A stretch of 64,000 nucleotides of DNA from contig NZ_QMFA01000030.1 of assembly GCF_003285005.1 (NCBI RefSeq), forward strand, positions 1 to 64,000, read 5' to 3'. A model generated the notes under the pieces. The model was not told the DNA's origin. It did no database searches and worked only from the letters and a program-made list of their open reading frames with translations. Within the stretch, counting starts at the first letter, position 1. Every line of letters starts with the position of its first letter. The translations under genes were made by a program, and so were the position numbers. Shown one piece after another: positions 8,639-17,600 of the stretch. The DNA comes from Paenibacillus sp. YN15. GTDB lineage: Bacteria; Bacillota; Bacilli; Paenibacillales; NBRC-103111.

Positions 8639-9514
8639 ATGAGAGATACGTTGGGAGAGAAAGTGTTTTATTCCATTAACTATGTGCTGCTGGCGCTGGC
8701 GGGATTAAGCTGTGTGCTTCCCCTGGTCCATGTTTTGGCGGTTTCCTTAAGCGACTCCCATGCCGTGGCTTCCGGCCGGGTATCGCTGTGGCCCATCGGG
8801 TGGTCATTGGAATCCTTCGCTTCGCTGTTCAAGGGCACCCGTATTGTAAATTCCTTCGTCAATAGTGTAATCATTACGGCGGTTGGGGTGATTCTTAGCA
8901 TGATCGCTACAGTTATGGCGGCTTATCCGGTTTCGCGGCCGTATTTCTATGCCAGGAAGCCGTTTATGCTGGCTATCGTGTTCACCATGCTGTTCAGCGG
9001 CGGGCTTATCCCCACCTTTCTGGTGATCAAGTCCCTTGGCCTGCTGAACACATACGGCGCATTGTGGCTGCCGGGTCTGGTAAGCGCCTTCAATATGCTG
9101 GTGCTGAAAACACACTTCGAGTCCATCCCTGCCGAGATGGAGGAGGCGGCCCGGATGGACGGCTGCAGCGAATGGCGGCTGATCGGGCAGATCGCGCTCC
9201 CGCTGTCGCTGCCGGTGCTGGCGGCATTGACGCTGTTCTATGCCGTCGGTTATTGGAATGCCTTCATGAATGTCCTTATTTATATCAACAGTCCGGAAAA
9301 GTATAACATGACGGTGCTTGTACAGCAGATGGTGCAGAGCCAGTCGCTGCTGCAGGAGATGAATCATTTGCAGCCGGAGGAGCTGAACCAGATCACCCCG
9401 GAGGGCATCAAGACAGCAGGCGTTATCTTCATGGTGGCGCCAATGCTGATTATATATCCGTTCCTGCAAAAGTATTTCGTAAAGGGGATGATGATCGGCG
9501 CAATTAAGGGTTAA
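8639..9514 (+). CDS. CUT1-type sugar ABC transporter permease (LplC/YtcP-like)
   Basis: A 291-residue partner permease with six TM segments and the EAA loop EEAARMDGCSEWRLIGQIALP. It ends with the typical KYFVKGMMIGAIKG tail of this subfamily. It starts 12 bases after the first permease gene with GGGAGGAAG before the ATG and would form a heterodimeric pore with it. Confidence 0.93.
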   Translation: MRDTLGEKVFYSINYVLLALAGLSCVLPLVHVLAVSLSDSHAVASGRVSLWPIGWSLESFASLFKGTRIVNSFVNSVIITAVGVILSMIATVMAAYPVSRPYFYARKPFMLAIVFTMLFSGGLIPTFLVIKSLGLLNTYGALWLPGLVSAFNMLVLKTHFESIPAEMEEAARMDGCSEWRLIGQIALPLSLPVLAALTLFYAVGYWNAFMNVLIYINSPEKYNMTVLVQQMVQSQSLLQEMNHLQPEELNQITPEGIKTAGVIFMVAPMLIIYPFLQKYFVKGMMIGAIKG

Positions 9515-9571
9515 TCGTATGGCATGGGCATTCACAGAGAATAAAAATAACCAATTGAAGGGGCGTTATCC

Positions 9572-11236
9572 ATGATCAACAGCAAGAAAGTGTGGTCGGC
9601 AATTGGCTTATCTGTCCTTGCGGCGGCTGTTATTGCCGGCTGCTCCGACCAGTCGGGGCCGTCAGATTCCTCTGCACCCTCTGCCGCTCCGGCGGCCTCC
9701 AGCCAAAGCGGTGATTCCAAACCGGCGGAGAGGGCTTCCATTTCCCAGTCGATTTACGATCGCGGCAATGTGGCCCCGGAGGAGGGGACGATTGAGAAGA
9801 ACCGCTGGACCAAGTGGCTGAACGAGAACGGGCCGGCCAATGTGAGCTTTGTCGCCATACCGCGCTGGGAGCCGATTCCCAAGTTCAACACCTTATTTGC
9901 ATCAGGTACGGCGCCGGACTTGATCTTCGATTTTGACACCAATTACCGCAATGAGCTTTACACCCAGAAGCAGCTGATGCCCATTGGCGATCTGATCGAG
10001 AAGTACAGTGTGGAATATAAGGCGTTTCTGGAGAAATATCCGGTGCTGCGCAAGGAGGGGACAAAGCCGGACGGCAAGCTGTATGAATTTGGCCGGATCA
10101 ACACTGTGCAGCCCAATCATGTGCTGTTTATCCGGTCCGACTGGCTTAAGAAGCTGGGGCTTGAGGTACCCAAGACGGTTGAGGAATTATTCAATGTGGC
10201 CAAGGCCTTCACCGCCAATGACCCCGACGGCAACAAGAAGAACGATACGTATGGGTACAGCCTCAGCAACATCACCGGACAAATTACCGATGCCATGTTC
10301 GGCAATGTCATCTGGATCATCCAGGACGGCAAGTGGGTCCGTGATTGGGACCGGGTGAAGGCGGCCAATGAGTTCAAGAAACGGGTATATGACGCAGGTT
10401 TGGTGGATAAGGATTACCTGGCCGACAAGAACGGCGAGAAGGCAACGCAGGACTTTATTACAGGCAAGCTGGGTATTTACGGAGCCAACGGGGGGAGCAT
10501 TGGGTTAGGGCTGAGTATGTTCGAGTCCCTCCGCAAAAATAACCCGGATGCCCAGATTACGCCGATTGAGCTGCCGGCCAGTGAATTCGGCCAATTCAGC
10601 CCGGTTCTCGGCAATCCGGTGCAAATGACCGCCGCCATCAACGCCTCTGCGAAGAATCCCGCTGCCGTTATCCAATATGTGGACTTCCTGGTTAAGGAGT
10701 CAACCCAAAAGGTCCTCAACTACGGCATCGAAGGCGAACACTGGAAGACAGGCGACAATGGCTGTCCGGTTATCATCAGCAAGGAAAAGAACAAGATTGA
10801 GAAGGACTATCTGACGGATTTCCAGATGCTGCGAAGCGCCGTCACCTTCGGCGATTGCAGCAAGTTCGAAAGCCAACTGGACCTCTCCAATCCGCTGCAG
10901 AAGGAATTCCAGGAAATCATCCATCAAGCGGAGAAGGCTTATTTGGACCCTTCCCGTCCTATGCCGCAAATTACCCATATTGAGCATATGCCTTCAATTC
11001 CCCAGGAGCTGCAATTAATTCTGACCAATACGGATCAGCCTATCGCGGATATGTTCAATAAAGCGGTTGTCAGCGGCAAATCGTATACGGTGGATCAAGC
11101 CATTGCCGATGCCAAGTCACTGTGGACGAAGGCAGGCGGCAAGCAGGTGGAGGACTGGTATGCCAAGTGGTATCAGGAGAATAAGGACAAAGCATTTTTT
11201 ACGAAGGATATTTATGAAGTAGCCAAAAAAGGATAG
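9572..11236 (+). CDS. Extracellular solute-binding lipoprotein of the ABC importer
   Basis: A 554-residue binding protein with a type II signal peptide and lipobox VIAGC (lipid-modified C24), followed by a Ser/Ala/Pro-rich spacer. The mature part has the features of the large family-1 solute-binding proteins of Paenibacillaceae, including an EF-hand-like DPDGNKKNDTYG stretch near residue 212 that often binds calcium. It would deliver an oligosaccharide to the two permeases upstream. It is the last importer gene; an unusual nested hairpin follows before the secreted enzyme genes. Confidence 0.93.
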   Translation: MINSKKVWSAIGLSVLAAAVIAGCSDQSGPSDSSAPSAAPAASSQSGDSKPAERASISQSIYDRGNVAPEEGTIEKNRWTKWLNENGPANVSFVAIPRWEPIPKFNTLFASGTAPDLIFDFDTNYRNELYTQKQLMPIGDLIEKYSVEYKAFLEKYPVLRKEGTKPDGKLYEFGRINTVQPNHVLFIRSDWLKKLGLEVPKTVEELFNVAKAFTANDPDGNKKNDTYGYSLSNITGQITDAMFGNVIWIIQDGKWVRDWDRVKAANEFKKRVYDAGLVDKDYLADKNGEKATQDFITGKLGIYGANGGSIGLGLSMFESLRKNNPDAQITPIELPASEFGQFSPVLGNPVQMTAAINASAKNPAAVIQYVDFLVKESTQKVLNYGIEGEHWKTGDNGCPVIISKEKNKIEKDYLTDFQMLRSAVTFGDCSKFESQLDLSNPLQKEFQEIIHQAEKAYLDPSRPMPQITHIEHMPSIPQELQLILTNTDQPIADMFNKAVVSGKSYTVDQAIADAKSLWTKAGGKQVEDWYAKWYQENKDKAFFTKDIYEVAKKG

Positions 11237-11269
11237 CCGTATAGCCAGTGATGCACGTATAAGTTCCAA

Positions 11270-11331
11270 GCCGGGTGAATAATGGGCAGAGGGAGCCCCA
11301 GGCTCCCAAACGACGGCGTTATTTGCCCGGC
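11270..11331. terminator. Nested stem-loop between importer and secreted-protein genes
   Basis: The outer arms GCCGGGTGAATAA (11270-11282) and TTATTTGCCCGGC (11319-11331) enclose a perfect inner hairpin GGGAGCC-CCA-GGCTCCC (11291-11307). There is no T-run. It could end most importer transcripts, protect their 3' end or act as an attenuator. Confidence 0.5.
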
Positions 11332-11380
11332 CGTAGGAATAGCATTCATGAATCTGAAGGAAGAAAGGGGGTGATTTTTA

Positions 11381-12697
11381 ATGAAAAAAGGTTGGAAGGG
11401 CGGCGGGGCGTTTCTGGCAGCCCTATTATGTTCAGTTATGCTGCTTATGTCGGCGTCTTCTCCGGCTGCGGCCGCCGCAGGTGCCGGTGTGATTGAAAGC
11501 AATGCCTCCTACCATGCCCGCAGAACATTTGGCACCGGCTTGTATGATCCGGTATCCAACAAGACCTATGTGACGTACAGCGGACCGGTTATGGATGTGT
11601 ACGTGAAGGCCTTTGACCATGGGGCCAACGCTTGGGAGCCGGCAGTCAGGATCAAGGTCTGAAATGATTCCATTTCTTCCGCTTATCATGACTACACCAC
11701 CATGGTAAAGCTTCCGGACGGGAGGCTGGGCATCTTTATCTTCAACCACGCCAATTCCGCTTATTTGCTCAAGGCTCCCTATGCCAATTCCATCTCCGGC
11801 ACGTGGAGCACAACCACCGTCAGCAATGACAGGAACGCTTATCCCATGCCGGTAGTGTCCGGCAATGACGTTTACCTGTTTTACTCCAGGAATGATGACA
11901 GCAGTTATCCGTACCGGACTTACAGGTTTATCAAATCCGGCGACAGCGGCCAAACCTGGTCGGCGCCCTCCACTGTTATCGACACGGGCAAAACGGCGGA
12001 TAAGTTTAATGAGGTGTATGCCTTCGGCGTTTATGAGAAAGCGGGGCGCATCTACATCACGTGGACCATGGGCGGCGGACCGGGAGGGCATAATGCGGAG
12101 GCGCGGAATTTGTATCTGGCCTACTTGGATACCTCCGATTCCACCATGCGCAATGCGGCCGGACTGAATCTGAAGAATACGGTTAATTTCGGCGCAGACC
12201 TGGATAGCTGTCTGGTTGCGGAAAGTCTGCCAAGCTCCACAAGCACGGACTATTTCGCCAAACATCCCATTCAAAATTCCCAGCCCAGCGTAGATGACGA
12301 TGGAACCATCTATGTGGGATACGGGGATGGGGCGGTGGACGGGCCGGGCATCAAGCTGGCCAGGTACGCCAATGGCACATGGACCGTCAGTACGGTGGAT
12401 TCCGCCACTTCAAGATTTATGGACATGGTGAAAACCGGCTCGCACAAATTTGAGATGCTCTATACGTCCCAGGATTTCTCATCCATCCTGGGCAAACAAA
12501 CGGACAACGGCGGAGTATCGTGGTATGCCAAATATGCCTATGCCACGCCTTTTGGAGGCTCCAATGGGGATCGTGTGTTTTACATCAACTTTATTGAGGG
12601 AAGAAGCGCCATTTCGGCGGTGGGCGCAACCATCAACTACGCCCAAAGACAGCTGGATTATACGGGAAAATGGACAGTATTTGCACTTACTAGATAG
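11381..12697 (+). pseudogene. Secreted BNR-repeat (propeller) protein interrupted by an in-frame TGA
   Basis: A 438-codon frame broken at codon 94 by TGA (11660-11662). The frame stays open and protein-like on both sides with no shift. The N-terminal piece has a signal peptide (cleavage near AAAAAG) and the first propeller strand (YDPVSNKTYVTYSG, KAFDHGANAWEP). The rest continues with DYTTMVKLPDGRLGIFIFNH and further BNR/Asp-box-like blades. Homology to the BNR_4-type family is my recognition, not a search result. AGAAAGGGGGTG precedes the ATG. A TGG-to-TGA change at a tryptophan position is the simplest explanation. Neighbours suggest a role in glycan breakdown. Sequencing error and stop-codon readthrough are alternatives. 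Confidence 0.75.
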
Positions 12698-12715
12698 CCC
12701 TGGGAGGGAATAAGG

Positions 12716-14593
12716 ATGATGCAGAGGCTTGTAAAGCTGGCCATGCTGGCCGTTTTGCTGGGAGTTTTCCTGGCTTTGAACGGTGCGGATCGGGCATATG
12801 CAGCCAATCTGGTAGGCAACTCCGGTTTTGAAAGCGGTTTATGGACAGGGGGAGGCGGTGCAGGATTCTCCATTGACAGCACGGTTTATCATTCGGGGGG
12901 TAAATCCCTGAAGGTTTCCGGGGCTGCCGCAGCCCGCGCGATTACCTCGGAGAAAATTCACGTCCGCCCTTATGAAGGCTATCAGCTGGAGGTATGGGTA
13001 CGTTCCAGCCTGTCAGACAGCAAATCGGCCATCAGCGTGAGTCTGCTGCCTGTGGACGCTGCCGATCATGCCTTGGCCTGGTATCCGGGAGGACAAGTCA
13101 AATTCATTCAGGCGGGAGGGGGCCGACAGAACTGGACCAAATATACGGCCACCATCCATGACCTTCCTGCATCCACGGATACGGTGAAGATTTATTTGCG
13201 GCTGGATGCCGGGGCAGTTGGAGACGTATGGTTCGACGATGTGTCCCTGGAGAGCATCAATCTTGCTCCGGACGGGGGCTTCGAATCGGGGCTGTGGAGC
13301 CATAATACGGGCTTCATAAGGGATACGGCCCAAGCCCATAGCGGTCTGGCCGCTGCCAAGGTTACCGGACAGAGCGAAGTTCAAGCGATATATACAGATA
13401 CCATTCCCATTGTCTCCAGTGAAACCTATACCCTTTCGGTATGGGTCAAGACGGACCAGATCTCCACAGGCAACGGGATCAGCGTCGGTGTCCTGCAGGT
13501 GAATGCGGCCAATCAGGCGCTGGGGTGGTACGGTGGCTCCGTCAAGCTGATGACCGCCGGGGGGACCCAGGGGTGGACCAAGCTGGAGACGGAATTGTCC
13601 GGCTTCGCGGCCAATACCTCCAGCCTGCGGATATACCTGCGTTCCGATGGGGGGATCACCGGCACGTCCTGGTTTGATGATGTCCGCTTGAACAAGAAAT
13701 TCCGGGACGGCTTTATATGGGGAGTCAATGGGCACAGCAAGAAGCAGGGCTCTTATCCGGCTTCGCAGCTTGACAACCAGCTGCAGAAGGCGGCAGACCT
13801 GGGAATCTCCCATTACCGGGTGGATGTGGAGCCCAGCCTGGCAGCCAATGGCAGCTATGATTGGGCGTATATGGATCAGGTCATCAATACTGCCTATAAC
13901 AAGGGGCTGAAAATCTACCTGGTGATCTACGCCAAGCTCACCTTCACCCCTGCCGTGCTGGAGCAATACGGACAGGACATCGCCGCACGCTACAAGGGCA
14001 AGATTGCCTACTACCAGATCGGCAACGAGATCGACAATGACTGCATCCTTGGGGCCCAATACGACGGCTCGCAGGTCTCCCATTACAATCGGGCCGTCTA
14101 TGAAGCGATGCGGGATAAGCTGATCGCCCTGGGCCGTGGCGTGCGCACCGGCGACCCCGACGCCAAGCGGGTGATCAATATGTGCTACCGGCATACCGCT
14201 TTTCTGGAAATGCTGCTTGCCGATGGCGTAGAGTGGGAGGTTAACGGTCTTGATTGGTATTCCAACATGGGCGACATGACCTTTACGCTGAACAAGCTGC
14301 AAAGCTACCCCCAAACCGAGATTCTGGTGGCCGAATGCAATACCTTCCAAGGCACACTGACATGGACCGAGCAGGCCCAGGCGGAGTATATTGTGAAAAC
14401 GGCCAATCAATTCTATTATAACGCGCCGTCCAAGGTAAAGGGCTTCTTCGTTTATGAGCTGCTGGACGAACCGGACCGCTCCAGCGGGGAACAGCATTAC
14501 GGGCTGGTCCATTCCTCCGGAGGGATTATTGGGGCGGAGAAGCCGGCTTACGGGGCGTACCAAGCAGTGATTGCCAACAAGCCGAGAGATTAA
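12716..14593 (+). CDS. Secreted glycoside hydrolase with two N-terminal carbohydrate-binding modules
   Basis: A 625-residue secreted enzyme with a signal peptide cleaved near AYA-AN (about residue 30). Two tandem beta-sandwich modules of the CBM4/9 or CenC type follow (about 32-183 and 184-328), each starting N-GFESGLW and ending with WFDDV. The C-terminal half is a TIM-barrel glycosidase. E438 in YQIGNEID fits the acid/base of a clan GH-A enzyme, and E540 in ILVAECNTF fits the nucleophile. I cannot assign the GH family number. The gene starts 18 bases after the BNR gene with GGGAGG upstream and lies in the same transcription unit as the next giant enzyme. Confidence 0.82.
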   Translation: MMQRLVKLAMLAVLLGVFLALNGADRAYAANLVGNSGFESGLWTGGGGAGFSIDSTVYHSGGKSLKVSGAAAARAITSEKIHVRPYEGYQLEVWVRSSLSDSKSAISVSLLPVDAADHALAWYPGGQVKFIQAGGGRQNWTKYTATIHDLPASTDTVKIYLRLDAGAVGDVWFDDVSLESINLAPDGGFESGLWSHNTGFIRDTAQAHSGLAAAKVTGQSEVQAIYTDTIPIVSSETYTLSVWVKTDQISTGNGISVGVLQVNAANQALGWYGGSVKLMTAGGTQGWTKLETELSGFAANTSSLRIYLRSDGGITGTSWFDDVRLNKKFRDGFIWGVNGHSKKQGSYPASQLDNQLQKAADLGISHYRVDVEPSLAANGSYDWAYMDQVINTAYNKGLKIYLVIYAKLTFTPAVLEQYGQDIAARYKGKIAYYQIGNEIDNDCILGAQYDGSQVSHYNRAVYEAMRDKLIALGRGVRTGDPDAKRVINMCYRHTAFLEMLLADGVEWEVNGLDWYSNMGDMTFTLNKLQSYPQTEILVAECNTFQGTLTWTEQAQAEYIVKTANQFYYNAPSKVKGFFVYELLDEPDRSSGEQHYGLVHSSGGIIGAEKPAYGAYQAVIANKPRD

Positions 14594-14627
14594 TCAAGGG
14601 CAGCATTCATATCAATAGGGAGTGTGA

Positions 14628-17600
14628 ATGATCATGATAGTTCAGATTCTGAGGAGGATCAACAAGCAGATCTCCATAACAAGCTGCTTCCTGCTTTTAT
14701 CGGCTTATTTATTCGGGAATGCTCCGGCGGCTGTTATGGCTATGGAGACGCAGGACATGAACGGAGCCGTGGAGCAAATTATCTCTGCGGCGGCAGATGC
14801 GCATGTGCAGGGCGGAGGCAGCGCCAACGTGAATTTCGGAGCCGCCAAGTCCCTTGATGTGAAGCATATCAGCGGAAACAGCGGCATCACAAGAGAGGCC
14901 CTGCTGGCCTTCGACCTGGCCGGAATTGAGGTTGCTATCGGCAAGGCGGAGCTTTATATCTATGAAGCGTCCAAGGAAAGCAGCGGCACCGGTGTGGACA
15001 ATCTGGTGTACAGCACGGCTGCCGGATGGCAGGAAGGGACAGTGACCTGGAATACGAAACCCGCCTTTGCCGACTACCTGGGCACGATCCACTCGGACAC
15101 TGCTCCTGCGTGGCATGTGGTGGATGTCACATCCTACGTGAAGCGCCAGAAGGCAGAGGGGCAGACAGCCAGCTTCGGCATCAAGCAGGAGGCAGCCGCC
15201 GGGCTGCGTGTGGGCTTTGCAAGCAGGGAGGCGGCGGCGAATACGCCGTATTTGAAAATTACAGCCGCAGAAGCGGAGGAACAGCCGCCGGTGTGGCCGG
15301 AGCAGGCACAGCTGGGGGCGGAGCAGACGGATGAGGCAATGGTGCGTTTGAGCTGGCCGCCTGCATCGGACCCGTCGGGAATTGCGGGGTACCGGATTTA
15401 TCAGAATGGAATTATTTTGCAAACGGTTTCAAGAAATGTTTACCATTATGAAGCAGGGCCTCTGAATCCGGGTACTGCCTATACGTTCAAGGTGGAAGCG
15501 GGAAATCCCGCCGGGAATTGGAGCCAGGACGGCCCTCAGGCTACAGTGGCGATTGGCCAGGCAGAAGAGCTTCTGCCTGCGTCAGCCGATGCCCACGTGC
15601 AGGGCGGAGCCAGCGCCGCCATGAATTTTGGAGCCGCCAACTCCCTGGACGTCAAGAACCAGAAGGGGAACAACGGGATCTCCAGGGAAGCCTTCATGAA
15701 ATTTGACCTGTCCGCCATAGGAGACACAATCGGCAAGGCAGAGCTTTATCTGTATGAAGCGTCCAAGGAGAGCAACGGGACAGCGGTGGACAATCTGCTG
15801 TACAGCACCGCCCCCGGCTGGACGGAAAAAGCGGTGACCTGGAATACGAAGCCTGCGTATCAGGATTATTTGGGCGTTTTCCGTTCCGATACGGCCCCCC
15901 AATGGCATGTGGTGGATGTGACCTCCTACGTGAAGCAGCAGAAATCGGCCGGGCAGCCTGCCAGCTTCGGCATCAGGCAGGAGGTCGCCGCGGGGCTGCG
16001 TGTCGGTCTCACCAGCAGGGAAGCGGCAGCGAATACACCTTATCTGAAAATAACCAAGGCAAGAAGCAATGAGCAAGCCCCGGTCTGGCCGGTGTCAGCT
16101 GGGCTTGAAGCCATCGACACCGATGAGATGGATGTCACCTTGAGCTGGCCAGCCGCCGAGGACGCAGACGGAATTGCCGGGTACCGGGTTTACCGGAACG
16201 GGGAGCTGATTCAGAGCGCTCCGGGGACCACGGCGTTCATCGACGGCCTGACTCCGGGCAGCACCCATACGTTCAAGGTGGAGGCGGGAGATGTGGACGG
16301 GAACTGGAGCGGCGACGGACCTTACCTGACCGTGACGCTGCCGGTGACTACGCTTGGGCAGGTGAAGCACGGCCATGTCTTCATGAGCAACGAGCCTGTT
16401 GCCTTCCGGATCGAAACCAATCGTCCCTCTCTCTCCTGGTCGGTGCAGGATCTGTGGGGAGAGGAGGTAGCGTCAGGACAAGAAACGGTGCCGGGAGGAG
16501 GGCCATTGGAGCTCATCATCCCCATGGACCGCGTCGGTTATTTCACCCTCACCGTAAAGGCCGAAAAAGGCAGCAAGCAGCCTTCCGTGAGGACTGCGCC
16601 GTTTGCCGTTTTTGCACCCTACGATTTCAGGGCAGTGGAGGATTCTCCCTTTGGCATTAATGTGCATTTTGACCGGCCCAGTTATGGATGGACCCCGGAT
16701 TTGACGGAGCTGATCGAATACGCCGGCATCAAGAATGTCCGCGATGGGGTCATGTGGAACAATGTGGAACGAACCAGGGGAGTCTACACCGTGGACCCGG
16801 CCCATGAAGCCATCATCGACGATATGGATGCCCGCAACCTGAATACGCTGCTGCTCTTGGCCTATACGAATAAATTCTACGACGAGGACAGCACGCCGTA
16901 CACGGATGAAGGCCGCCAAGCCTCCGCCAATTACGGGAAATTCCTGATGGAATATTTCGGCGACCGGGTAGCCGCCTATGAGGTCTACAACGAGTTCAAC
17001 ATCGAATTTGGCAGACGCGGCAACGGCGTGGCCAATTCCAGACCCGATTACTACTATTCTTTGCTGAAGCAGACCTATGACACGTTGAAGCAGGCGAATC
17101 CGGACAAAACGGTCGTGGGCATGACCACGGCTTCCGTCCCCTTCACCTGGCTGGAATCCGTGTTCCAGCTGGGCGGGCTCAACAAGGTGGATGCAGCCTC
17201 CGTGCATCCGTACCAGTTTCCAGGGACGCCGGAGCATATGGTGCCGGAGATGGAGCGGCTTCATAACCTGATCGCCCAGTACAACAACGGCCAATCCAAG
17301 CCGGTCTGGATTACGGAGATCAGCCATCCCACCCATCAGTCGGCGGCAGGGGTGGATGTCAAAACACAGGCGGACTATCTGGTCCGGACCTTCGTGCTGT
17401 CCCTTGCCTCCGGGATTGACAAGGTGTTCTGGTATGACCTGATGAACGATGCCGTGAATCCTCCTTCCGCGGAAGCCAACTACGGCATTCTGAACCATCA
17501 GGATGATCCTCTGGGCAGGCATACGCCCAAGCCGGCTTACGCGGCCATGGGTGCGATGACCCGTCAATTGACAGGCGCGGAATATGCAGCGGATGAATCA

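Noticed and set aside
11660-11662. Selenocysteine codon in the BNR gene
   Set aside because: The family has no redox site here, the neighbouring residues fit a structural tryptophan, and no SECIS-like hairpin follows closely.
13013-14563. 516-residue minus-strand frame opposite the two-CBM glycosidase
   Set aside because: Composition is that of a shadow frame in GC-rich DNA; the plus-strand protein has a signal peptide, modules and catalytic residues.
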